Part shown: positions 10,963 to 21,858 of the stretch, piece after piece
Position numbering within the stretch: the first letter of the stretch is position 1
Layout: the number at the start of each line of letters is the position of its first letter
Origin: Triticum aestivum
Lineage: Eukaryota > Streptophyta > Magnoliopsida > Poales > Poaceae
NCBI RefSeq assembly: GCF_018294505.1
Contig: NC_057800.1
Location: 472,676,582-472,740,581 of the forward strand
Direction of reading: 5' to 3'
DNA length: 64,000 nucleotides
Program-made: the position numbers and the translations under genes
Notes under the pieces: model-generated
What the model saw: only the letters and a program-made list of their open reading frames with translations
Told to the model about the DNA's origin: nothing
Databases searched by the model: none

Positions 10963-13146
10963 TGTCCCGGTATCGTATCACCATCACATCTTTACCTTTA
11001 TCGTTTTTCTTAGTTCAATCCTTTTGGTTATATCTTGATCTAGTAGAATAAAAGTTTTTAGTATGATTTAGTCTTTGAGTTTTTCTTTGTGATCTATATA
11101 TGTAATCGAGTCCATGAGTTAGATAATGAAGATTAGTTTTGAATTGAGGCTTTGCTTTCTTGCTTTGATCATGAGAAAAAGAAAAAGAATAAAAGAAGTA
11201 AGAAGATTATATAATGATCTTACGGAGAGTGATGACTTCACATATAAGAAGTATGATGAATACAATTTGTTGGGAGTTGATAAACATAGTTTTGGTCATT
11301 GTTGCAATTAATAGGAAGTAATAAAGAAAGAGAGGTTTCACATATAAATATACTAGCTTGGACATCATTTGTGATTGTGAGCACTCATTAAAATACCATA
11401 TGCTAAAAAGTTGATATTGGACAAGGAAGACAACATAATGGGTTATGTTTTCTTATATCTAAATAGAAGTTATATTGTCATGGATCTCCAACATGTTGAG
11501 ATTGTTTCTCATCCCATGCTAGCCAAATCTTTTTCACCAAGTGGAGATACTACTTGTGCATCCAAACATCCCTTAAAACTAGTCTTGCCATGATAGTCCA
11601 CTATATCTACCTATGGATTGAGTATGATCCTTCAAGTAAATTGTCATCAGTGCAAGCAATAAAAATTTCTCTCTAAATATGTATGATCTTTTAGTGTGAA
11701 GAAAATCAGCTTTATACGGACTTGTGATATGGAAGAAATAAAAGTGACAGGCCACATAATAAAGTTCTTTATCACAAGCGGCAATGTAAAGTGATGTTCT
11801 TTTGAATTAAGACTTTGCGCATCCAACCATAAAAGCGCAGGACAACCTCTGCTTCCCTCTGTGAAGGGCCTATATTTTACTTTTACCTTCTACCTTTATA
11901 CAAGTCATGGTGATCTTCACCTTTCCTTTTTTCACTTTTTTTGGCAAGCAGTATATGTTGGGGAAAGATCCAGATATATATACCCACTTGGATGTAGGTT
12001 ATCATAAAGTATTATTGTTGACATTACCCTTGAGGTAAAAGATTGGGAGGCGAAACTATAAGAATCGATCTTTCTCTGTGTCTGATTGAGGCCTTGAACT
12101 CATAAGTATCGCGTGAGTGTTAGCAATTGTGAAAGACTCAAAGATGGTTGAGTATGTGTACTTGCTATACAACATTGAGAGGGGGTCGATCACCATCAAC
12201 ATCTTCACCAGCACCATCTCCTCTCAAACCCTAGTTCATCTTTTGTACTCGATCTTTGTCTCAAAACCTCAGATTGGTACCTGTGGGTTGCTAGTAGTGT
12301 TGATTACTCCTTGTAGTTGATGCTAGTTGGTTTATATGGTGGAAGATCATATGTTCAGATCCTTAATGATATTCAATACCCCTCCGATTTTGGACATGAA
12401 TATGCTTTGTGAGTAGTTACGTTTGTTCCTGAGGACATGGGAGAAGTCTTGTTATAAGTAATCATGTGAATTTAGTATTCGTTTTATATTTTGATGAGAT
12501 GTATGTTGTCTTTCCTCCAGTGGTGTTATGTGAATGTCGACTACATGACACTTCACCATGATTTTGCCCTAGGGGAAGACATTGGGAAGTAACAAGTAGA
12601 TGATGGGTTGCTATAGTGAAAGAAGCTTAAACCCTAGTTTATGCGTTGCTTCGTAAGGGGCTGATTTGGATCCACATGTTTCATGCTATGGTTAGATTTA
12701 TCTTAATTCTTCTTTTGTAGTTGCGGATGCTTGCGAGAGGGGTTAATCATAGGTGGGAGGCTTGTCCAAGTAAGGACAGCACCCAAGCACCAGCCCACCC
12801 ACATATCAAATTATCAAAGTAACAAATGTGAATCATATGAGCATGATGAAAACTAACTTGACAATAATTCCCATGTGTCCTCGGGAGCACTTTGCTGTAT
12901 ATAAGAGTTTGTCCAGGCTTATCCTTTGCTACCAAAAGGACTGGGCCACTTTGCTGTAACTTTTTTATACTTGTTACTTGTTACCCATTACGAATTATCT
13001 TATCACAAAACTATTTGTTACCGATAATTTCAGTGCTTGCAGAACTTGCAGAAAACCGCTTGTCATTTCCTTCTGCTCCTCGTTGGGTTCGACACTCTTA
13101 CTTATCGGAAGGACTACGATAGATCTCCTATACTTGTGGGTCATCA
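10963..13146 (+). repeat. 3' LTR of Sabrina-like element
   Basis: Placed from the first TG after the polypurine tract to CA at 13146, about 2.2 kb. The last 543 bp match the 5' LTR remnant. The start is uncertain: another TG with the typical LTR opening TGTTGGGGAAAG occurs at 11956, which would give 1.19 kb and leave 10963-11955 as noncoding internal DNA. The 5' copy is truncated and cannot decide. No gene is seen in 10963-13146. Confidence 0.6.
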
Positions 13147-14414
13147 CCTACTCTATTACGGATCAAACTCTCACACTTGTCGTGTCTACAACAACTTCAC
13201 TCGAAAAGTTGAAAAGATGGTAGATGTAAAGTTTTATGAATCTAACGACTCATAAGTCGAGAAATTGCCAATTGATATAGGAGACAGAGATCCTTTGGAA
13301 GCCATTCAAGGCTTGTCTATTGGCAATATTTGCCCCGTGGAGGTGAAGGGGGGGGGGTACTTCATCTATACGAGTGGAAGCCCCTAATTCACGTTAAGGT
13401 GAACCACAAAACGACATGGAGGCATTCACAAGTGGTACACACCAAGATGAAGAAAACGAGGAAGTACAACAAGAACATCCACCACAACCTCATTCTGTAG
13501 CACCTAAAGAGAATGACAATGTCAACAACAATGAATAAGATAATGATGATGAGGAAGCTCTGCCAACACCCAAGCAAAAGATATTGCATGTTAGAGCACG
13601 AGTTAACAAGAATCATCCCATTGATCTAGTCCTCGACCACATCAAATCCGGGAGAATCACTCACTCCAAAACTCGTTTAGCTAATTTTTGTGAGCATTAC
13701 TCATTCATATCTAGCATTGAACCTATGAAGGTAGAAGAAGCCCTCGAAGACCCGGATTGGATGAATGCTACGCATGAAGAACTACACAACTTTGAGAGGA
13801 ACCAAGTGTGGACTTTGGTTGAGAAGCCCAAAGATGAGCAAACATCATTGGAACAAAATGGGTGTTCCGCAACAAGCAGGATGAGGATGGACAAGTTGTA
13901 CGCGACAAGGCTCTCCTAGTGGCACAAGGCTACACTCAAGTCGAAGGTATGGACTATGGTGAGACCTACGCCCCCGTTGCTAGACTTGAGTCCATTCACA
14001 GTCTCCTTGCTTATGCAAATCACCATGATATCACACTCAATGAAATGGATATTAAAAGTGCTTTCTTGAATAGTGAAATTGAATAGGAAGTGTTTGTTAA
14101 GCAACCTTCCGGCTTTGTGAATCCAAAGAAACCTAACCACATTTACAAACTTCGTAAAGCTCTTTATGGTCTCAAACAAGCCCCTATAACTTGGTACACA
14201 TGTTTGATGAAGTTCCTTATTGAGAAAGGCTTTGAAATTGGGAGAATTGATGCGACCTTATTCACTAAAAGGGTTAATGGTGAACTATTTGTATGCCAAA
14301 TATATGTTGATCATATCATATTTGGATCTACTAACCCTCATTTCAGTGAAAAGTTTGGGAAGTTGATGTCAGAGAAGTATGAAATGTCTATGATGTGTGA
14401 ACTCAAATTCTTTC
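13147..14414 (+). pseudogene. pol: Ty1/copia polyprotein fragment (RT region)
   Basis: Frames in sequence give a hinge rich in Glu and Gln (13417-13560), HIKSGRITHSKTRLANF, EALEDPDWMNA and FERNQVWTLVEKP, then LVAQGYTQVEGMDYGETYAPVARLES and MDIKSAFLNSEIE. Next come KLRKALYGLKQAP and IYVDHIIFGSTN, where YVDH stands for the catalytic YVDD. This is RVT_2, the copia reverse transcriptase. The frame is broken near 13850 and 14086. The start abuts the Sabrina-like LTR and the end abuts the Angela-like LTR at 14415, inside KFFL. Confidence 0.85.
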
Positions 14415-16120
14415 TGAAGGAAATATGCAATAATAAAGTTGTTATTTATATTTCCTTATATCATGATAAATGTTTATTATTCATGCTAGAATTATATTAA
14501 CTAGAAACTTAGTACATGTGTGAATACATAGACAAAATGCAGTGTCCCTAGTATGCCTCTACTTGACTAGCTCGTTAATCAAAGATGTTTAAGTTTCCTA
14601 ACCGTAGACAAGTGTTGTCATTTGATGAATGGGATCACATCATTAGACAATGATGTGATAGACAAGACCCATCCGTTAGGTTAGCATTATGATCGTTTAG
14701 TTTTATTGCTATTGCCTTCTTCATGACTTATACATGCTCCTATGACTATGAGATTATGCAACTCCCGAATACCGGAGGAACACCTTCTGTGCTATCAACC
14801 ATCACAACTTAACTGGGTGATTATAAAGATGCTCTAAAGGTGTTTTCGATGGTGTTTGTTGAGTTTGCATAGATCGAGATTATGATTTGTCACTCCGTGT
14901 ATCAAAGAGGTGTCTCTAGCCCTCTCGGTAATGCTCATCACTATAAGCCTTGCAAGAAATGTGACTAATGAGTTAGTTGCAGGATGATACATTATGGAAC
15001 GAGTAAAGAGACTTGCTGGTAACGAGATTGAACTAGGTATGATGATACCGATGATCGAATCTCAAGCCAGTAACATACCGATGACAAAGGGAACAATGTA
15101 TGTTGTTATGCGGTTTGACCGATAAAGATCTTCATAGAATATGTAGGAGCCAATATGAGCATCCAGGTTCCGCTATTGGTTATTGACCGGAGATGTGTCT
15201 CGGCCATGTCTACATAGTTCTCGAACCCGTAGGGTCTGCACGCTTATCGTTCGATGACGATTTGTATTATGAGTTATGTGATTTGATGACCGAAGATTGT
15301 TCGGAGTCCCTGACGAGATCACGGACATTAAGAGGAGTCTCGAAATGGTCGAGAGGTAAAGATTCATATATTGGAAGGTTACATTTGGACACCGGAATGG
15401 TTTCGGAGTACCAAGGGTTATCGGAACCCCCGGGATGTTAATGGGCCAACATGGGCCTTAATGGAGAAGAGAGAGGGTCGGCCAGGAGGTGGCATGCTCC
15501 CCCCTTGCTAATCCAAATTGGACAAGGGGTGGGGGCGGCACCCCCTCCTTCCTTCTCTCCTCTTCCTCCTTCCCTCCTTCTCTTAGTTGGAATAGGAAAG
15601 GGGGGGGGGAATCCTACTTGGATCGGGCATCCGAGTAGGACTCCCCCTTTGGCGTGCCACCTCTAGGGCCGGCCTCCTCTCCCCCCTCCTTTATATAAGT
15701 GGGAGGGGGGCACCCCAAAGGCACACCAACTCTTCTCTTAGCCGTGTTCGGTGCCCCCCTCCATAGTTACACACCTCGGTTATATCATTGTAGTGCTTAG
15801 GTGAAGCCATGCGCCGGTAACTTCATCATCACCGTCAACATGCTGTCGTGCTGACGAAACACTCCCTCGTCCTCAACTAGATCAAGAGCTCGAGGGATGT
15901 CATCAAGCTGAACATGTGCTGAAGCCAGAGGTGCCGTATGTTTGGTGCTAGGATCGGTTGAATCGCGAAGACATTCGACTACATCAACCGCGTTACTAAA
16001 CGCTTCCGCTTTCGGTCTATGAGGGTATGTGGACACACTCTCCCCTCTTGTTGCTATGCATCTCCTAGATAGATCTTGCGTGATCGTAGGAATTTTTTTG
16101 AAATACTGCGTTCCCCAACA
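14415..16120 (+). repeat. 5' LTR of Angela-like copia element
   Basis: It runs from TGAAGGAAATATGC (a mutated TGTTGG start, with a short internal loss after ATGC) to GCGTTCCCCAACA. It includes conserved blocks such as AACGAGTAAAGAGACTTGC and a TATATAAG box near 15692. The five bases before it are CTTTC. Open frames in it are not genes. Confidence 0.85.
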
Positions 16121-16121
16121 G

Positions 16122-16134
16122 TGGCATCTGAGCC
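16122..16134 (+). other. Primer binding site, initiator tRNA-Met type
   Basis: TGGCATCTGAGCC is one base after the LTR. It is a two-mismatch version of TGGTATCAGAGCC, the copia site complementary to initiator tRNA-Met. Confidence 0.75.
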
Positions 16135-17352
16135 AGGTCTATGCGTAGATGTTATATGCACGAGTGGAACCCAATGAGTTGTGGGCGATAATAGTCATAC
16201 TTCTTACCAGCAACATCTTACTTTGATTCGGCGGTATTGTTGGATGAAGCGGCCCGGACCGACATTACGTGACCGCGTTCATGAGACTGGTTCTACCGAC
16301 GTGCTTTGCACACAGGTGGCTGGCGGGTGTCTGTTTCTCCAACTTTAGTTGAATCAAGTTTAACTATGCCCATTCCTTGTTGAAGGTTAAAACAACAACT
16401 TGATGAAAAATTGTTGTGGTTTTGATGCGTAGGTAAGAACGGTTCTTGCTAGAAGCCCGTAGCAGCCACGTAAAACTTGCAACAACAAAGTAGAGGCTGT
16501 CTAACTTGTTTTTGCAAGGCCGTTGTGATGTGAAATGGTCAAGACGCGATGAGATATAAATTGTTGTATGACATGATCATGTTTTGTAAAAGTTATTAAC
16601 AATTGGCAGGAGCCTTATGGTTGTCGCTTTATTGTATGAAATGCAATTGCCTTGTAATTGATTTAGTTTATCACTAAGCGGTAGCGATAGTTGTAGAAGC
16701 AATAGTTGGCGAGACGACAACGATGCTACGATGGAGATCAAGGTGTCAAGCCGGTGATGATGGTGATCATGACGGTGCTTTGGAGATGGAGAGCAAAGGC
16801 ACAAGATGATGATGGACATATCATATCACTTATTTTGATTTCATGTGATGTTTATCCTTTATGCATCTTATTTTGCTTAGTACGGCGGTAGCATATAAGA
16901 TGATCTCTCACTAAATTTCAAGGTACAAGTGTTCTCCCTGAGTATGCACCGTTGCTACAGTTCGTCATGCCAAGACACCACGTGATGATCGAGTGTGATA
17001 AGCTCTACGTTCAGATACAACGGGTGCAAGCCAGTTTTCCACGTGCAGAATAATCGGGTTAAACTTGACGAGCCTAGCATATGCATATATGGCCTCGGAA
17101 CACTGAGACCGAAAGGTCGAACATGAATCATATAGTAGATATGATCAACATAGTGATGTTCACCATTAAAAACTACTCCATCTCACGTGATGATCAGACA
17201 TGGTTTAGTTGATATGGATAACATGATCATTTAGATGACTAGAGGAATGTCTATCTAAGTGGGAGTTCTTAAGTAATATGATTAATTGAACTTTAATTTA
17301 TCATGAACTTAGTACCTGATACTATTTTGCATGTCTATGTTGTTGTAGATCA
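16135..17352 (+). other. Untranslated leader of Angela-like element
   Basis: About 1.2 kb between PBS and gag. I see no coding sequence of its own; the reading frames present are short and shared with no recognisable family. Long leaders are normal in BARE/Angela-type elements, where they hold dimerisation and packaging signals. Confidence 0.6.
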
Positions 17353-18309
17353 ATGGCCCGTGCTACCATTCCCTTGAATTTTAATGCGTTCCTAGAGAAA
17401 TCTAAGTTGAAAGATGATGGTAGCAACTACATGGACTGGGTCCGTCACTTGAGGATTATCCTCATTGTTGCACAGAAGAATTACGTCCTGGAAGCACCGC
17501 GAGGTGCAAAACCCGCTGTAGGAGCAACTCTGGATGTTGTGAACGTTCGGCAGAGCAAAGCTGATGACTACTCGATAGTTCAGTGTGCCATGCTTTACAG
17601 CTTAGAATCGAGACTTCAACGACGTTTCGAACGTCATGGAGCATATGAGATGTTCCAGGAGTTGAAGTTAATATTTCAAGAAAATGCCCTAATTGAGAGA
17701 TATGAAGTCTCCAATGAGTTCTATAGCTGCAAGATGGAGGAGAATAGTTCTGTCAGTGAACATATACTCATAATGTCTAGGTACCACAGCCACTTGACTC
17801 AATTGGGAGTTAATCTTCCTGATGATAGTGTAATTGACAGAGTTCTTCAATCACTGCCACCAATCTACAAAAGCTTCATGATGAACTATAATATGCAAGG
17901 GATGGATAAGACAATTCCCTAGCTCTTCGCAATGCTAAAAGCTGTGGAGGTAGAAATCAAGAAGGAGCATCAAGTGTTTATGGTTAACAAGACTACCAGT
18001 TTCAAGAAAAAGGGCAAAGGGAAGAAGGGGAACTTCAAGAAGAAGGTCAAGCAAGTTGCTGCTCAAGTGAAGAAGCCCAAGTCTGGACCTAAGCCTGACA
18101 ATGTGTCCTTCTACTGCAAAGGGACTGGTCACTGGAAGCGGAACTACCCCAAGTATTTGGTGGATAAGAAGGATGGCAAAGTGAAAGGTATATTTGATAT
18201 ACATGTTATTGATGTGTACCTTACTAATGCTCGTAGTAGCGCCTGGGTATTTGATACTAGTTCTGTTGCTCATATTTGCAACTCGAAACAGGGGCTACGG
18301 ATTAAATGA
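17353..18309 (+). pseudogene. gag: gag and start of protease, Angela-like copia
   Basis: The ATG frame MARATIPLNFNAFLEK runs 189 codons to a stop at 17922 (IP followed by TAG) and continues in frame from 17932. The copia Gag capsid region is seen as NYMDWVRHLR and SLPPIYKSFMMNYNM. A Lys-rich stretch precedes the zinc knuckle, read as SFYCKGTGHWKRNY. Against C-X2-C-X4-H-X4-C the first and last Cys are replaced by Ser and Tyr. The protease start follows at VFDTSSVAHIC, where DTSS stands for D(T/S)G. Nucleic-acid binding and cleavage would be lost. Confidence 0.85.
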
Positions 18310-18312
18310 ATA

Positions 18313-19590
18313 TTGACTAAGGACGAGGTGACGATGCACATGGGAAATGATTCCAAAGTCGATGCAATCGCCGTCGGCACACTACCTCTACATCTACCTT
18401 CGGGATTAGTTTTAGACCTGAATAATTGTTATTTGGTGCTAGTGTTAAGCATGAACATTATATCTAGATCTTGTTTGATGCAACATAGTTATTCATTTAA
18501 ATAAGAGAATAATGGTTGTTCTATTTACATGAGTAATATCTTTTATGGTCATGCACCCATGATGAGTGGTCTATTTTTTTTGAATTTCGATAGTAGTGAT
18601 ACACATATTCATAATATTGAAACCAAAAGATACAAGTTTAATAATGATAGTGCAACTTTTTTGTGGCACTGCCCTTTAGGTCATATTGGTGTAAAGCGCA
18701 TGAAGAAACTCCATGATAATGGGCTTTTGGAATCACTTGATTATGAATCACTTGATGCTTGCGAACCATGCCTCATGGGCAAGATGACTAAGACTCCATT
18801 CTCCGGAACAATCGAGCGAGCAACTAACTTATTGTAAATAATACATACTGATGTATGCGGTCCGATGAGTGTTGAGGCTCGCGGCGGATATCGTTATTTT
18901 CTGACCTTCACACATGATTTGAGCAGATATGGGTATATCTACTTAATGAAACATAAGTCTGAAACGTTTGAAAAGTTCAAAGAATTTCAGAGTGAAGTGG
19001 AAAATCATGGTAACAAGAAAATAAAGTTTCTACAATCTGATCGTGGAGGTGAATATTTGAATTATGAGTTTGGTCTTCATTTGAAACAATGTGGAATAGT
19101 TTCGCAACTCACGCCACCTGGAACACCACAACGTAATGGTGTGTCCGAACATCGTAACCGCACTTTATTAGATATGGTGCAATCTATGATGTATCTTACT
19201 GTACCGCTATCGTTTTAGGGTTATGCTTTAGAGACGGTTGCATTCACGTTAAATAGGGCACTATCTAAATCCGTTGAGACGACACCATATGAACTGTGGT
19301 TTGGCAAGAAACCTAAGCTGTCGTTTCTTAAAGTTTGGGGCTGCGATGCTTATGTGAAAAATCTTTGACCTGATAAGCTCGAACCCAAATCAAAGAAATG
19401 TGTCTTCAGAGGATACCCAAAGGAAACCATTGGGTACACCTTCTATCATAGATCCAAAGGCAAGATATTCATTGCTAAAAATGGATTCTTTCTAGAGAAG
19501 AAGTTTCTCTCGAAAGAAGTGAGTGGGAGGAAAGTAGAACTTGATGAGGTAATTGTAATTGCTCCCTTATTGGAAAGTAGTTCATCATAG
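18313..19590 (+). pseudogene. pol: GAG-pre-integrase and integrase core, Angela-like copia
   Basis: The zinc-binding pre-integrase part reads LWHCPLGHIGVKRM to CEPCLMGKM (18660-18785). The core follows with IHTDVCGPMSV, FLTFTHDLSRYGYIYLM, FLQSDRGGEY and PPGTPQRNGVSEHRNRTLLDM, so D, D and E are recognisable. Stops occur at 18836, 19216 and 19366. The linker to RT is at 19380-19590. The disrupted frame means no active enzyme. Confidence 0.88.
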
Positions 19591-19602
19591 AAATCAGGTC
19601 CA

Positions 19603-20680
19603 GTGATTCCTACACCAATTAGTGAGGAAGCTAATGATAATGAAACTTCTGATCAAGTTACTACCGAACCTCGTAGGTCAACCAGAGTAAGGTCCACACC
19701 AGAGTGGTACGGTAATCCTGTTCTGGAGGTCATGTTACTTGACCATGACGAACCTACAAACTATGAGGAAGCGATGATGAGCCCAGATTCCGCGAAATGT
19801 CTTGAGGCCATGAAATCTGAGATGGGATCTATGTATGAGAACAAAGTGTGGACTTTGGTTGACTTTCCCGATGATCAGCAAGCCATAGAGAATAAATGGA
19901 TCTTCAAGAAGAAGACTGACACTGGCGGCAATGTTACTGTCTATAAAGCTCGACTTGTTGCAAAAGGTTTTCGACAAGTTCAAGGAGTTGACTACGATGA
20001 GACCTTCTCACCGTAGCGATGCTTAAGTCTGTCCGAATCATGTTAGCAATTTCCGCATTTTATGATTATGAAATTTGGCAACTAGATGTCAAAACTGCAT
20101 TCCTTAATGGATATCTTAAAGAAGAGTTGTATATGATGCAACCAGAAGGTTTTGTCGATCCAAAAGGTGTTAACAAAGTGTGCAAGCTCCAGCGATCCAT
20201 TTATGGACTAGTGCAAGCCTCTCGGAGTTGGAATATACGCTTTGATAGTGTGATGAAAGCATAGGGTTTTATACAGACTTTTAGAGAAGCCTATATTTAC
20301 AAGAAAGTGAGTGGGAGCTCTGTAGAATTTCTAATATTTTATGTAGATGACATATTATTGATTGGAAATAATACAAAATTTCTGGATAGCATAAAAGGAT
20401 ACATGAATAAGAATTTTTCAATGAAAGACCTCGGTGAAGCTGCTTATATATTGGGCATCAAGATCTATAGAGATAGATCAAGATGATTAATTGGACTTTC
20501 ACAAAGCACATACCTTGATAAAGTTTTGAAGAAGCACAAAATGGACCAGTCAAAGAAAGGGTTCTTGCCTGTATTACAAGGTGTGAAGTTGAGTCAGACT
20601 CAATGCCCGACCACTGCAGAAGATAGAGAGAAAATGAAAGTCATTCCCTATGCCTCAGCCGTAGGTTCTATCATGTATGT
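19603..20680 (+). pseudogene. pol: Reverse transcriptase (RVT_2), Angela-like copia, cut at 3' end
   Basis: RVT_2 signatures in order: NKVWTLVDFPDDQ, KARLVAKGFRQVQGVDYDETFSP, WQLDVKTAFLNGYL, YGLVQASRSWN and, in another frame, FYVDDILLIGNN near 20338-20375. The catalytic YVDD pair is still readable. Breaks lie at 20014 and 20262. The sequence ends in the block YASAVGSIMY at 20680, where the next element begins, so the RNase H domain is not in this window. Confidence 0.87.
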
Positions 20681-21849
20681 TGTTGGAGTAAACGACCACG
20701 GGTAGCCTCATCTCCCCCCATGGGGATTCGAGACATCGGGGCCTGCCGCGCCCCTCGAACTCCAAGGATGGAGCAACATATTCCTTGAGCCGGCTGGTAG
20801 CATCGACCGGCTGACCAGATGGCGACGCCCTTCAGAAGAAAGCCATGAGATGGGCCGACTCCTGGCAGGCGGCCTCCAGAGAGGCCGACTCCTAGCAAGC
20901 CCCCCCCCCCCCCCCCCCGTTCCCTCAAAGTTCGCACCACATTAAGGAGACGAGACGGGTGTGGCTACAGTGCCATCTACCACCCCCGAATCCAGGACGG
21001 AGCATGGCCACAGTGCACCATACCGGACGGAAGCCCCCATCCGTCGCGTCACTGTTGCCACGCAGCCCATGACATCACACCTGGCAGAGAAGACCACGCC
21101 TCCACTATGGGCTGTCAGTACGGCTCGCCAGTGACGGGCCCTACCTGTTCGTGAGAAGCTAGAAGGCGGCAAGCATCAACTGGTCGGCGCAGGGGGAGGC
21201 CGACTCCCAGCAAGCGGCCCTCCCCCTCCCTCAGTTTGTGCACCATTAACCAGAAGAGATGGGGAGTGGCTACAGTGAACGCCCGCCAGGCGGCGGCACT
21301 GTAGCCACGCCTTCCCCGACAAAGCACACATCATCAATGACATCGCCATAGTATTAAGCTACTGGCAGGGCCCGCAAGCGGCGGGCGCAGCCTGTCGGCG
21401 AAGTACAAGACAGCCGACGAGACCCACCAGGCGGCGGGCCCCAGCGGTCGGCGGAGAAGCCGGACACCATAGACACTGACAGCCGGGGCCTACACCTGTC
21501 TAGATTAACATTGTACCCCTGGGGGTGGGCCTATATAAATCCCGAGGGCACCCATGCAAAGGGTTCAGACTTTACACACATACACACCCATAGAGAGAGG
21601 GAGAGCTAGGGCTAGCCTTGTTCTTCTTCCCCCTCTAGAGAAACGGCTCTAGGAGCAAGCTTGTAGCCACCATTCTTGCTTGAGTGATCACGTGGAGACC
21701 CCGCAGAGCAAGACCGGGGGTGTTATCTCCTAGGAGAGCCCCGAACCTGGGTAAAGTTCGTCGGCGCGCCTTATCCCGTTTCCTGGCACCGACGACGTCT
21801 TACTATCGCCCACCATGATAAGCCATCCTTTGGCATATGTCGCAAGACA
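20681..21849 (+). repeat. 5' LTR of gypsy element B
   Basis: GC-rich LTR opening TGTTGGAGTAAACG. It has a run of 17-18 C at 20901-20918 and a promoter-like CCTATATAAATCCCG near 21530. The end is placed at GACA, 21849, ten bases before the PBS. The end is inferred because no 3' LTR is present to compare. Open frames on either strand here are composition artefacts. Confidence 0.75.
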
Positions 21850-21858
21850 CCCCCGGAT

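Larger units (their letters stand above)
1186..13146 (+). mobile_element. Ty3/gypsy element, Athila lineage, Sabrina-like (decayed)
   Basis: Order along the plus strand: truncated 5' LTR, tRNA-Asp primer site, gag, protease, RT, RNase H, integrase, extra ORF, polypurine tract and 3' LTR. RT before integrase places it in Ty3/gypsy. A CACTA element (3296-6791) interrupts the protease-RT spacer. The polyprotein has many stops and frameshifts, so it is dead. The first part of the 5' LTR is replaced by the LTR ending at 1185. The family name is from memory. Confidence 0.85.
14415..20680 (+). mobile_element. Ty1/copia element, Angela/BARE-like, 3' part missing
   Basis: It has a 1.7-kb LTR, a PBS resembling TGGTATCAGAGCC, a long leader, then gag, protease, integrase and RT in copia order. 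It inserted into the copia RT region to its left and is cut at 20680 by the gypsy element starting at 20681, so RNase H and the 3' LTR lie outside the window or are lost. Numerous stops make it inactive. Family assignment is from memory of the LTR. Confidence 0.85.

Noticed and set aside
13349..13358. Poly-G run in the copia fragment as a frameshift signal
   Set aside because: The surrounding frame is already decayed; a slip in a homopolymer explains it.
20901..20918. Poly-C tract as a G-quadruplex or regulatory element
   Set aside because: A simple homopolymer in a GC-rich LTR; it may be assembly-sensitive and nothing supports a function.
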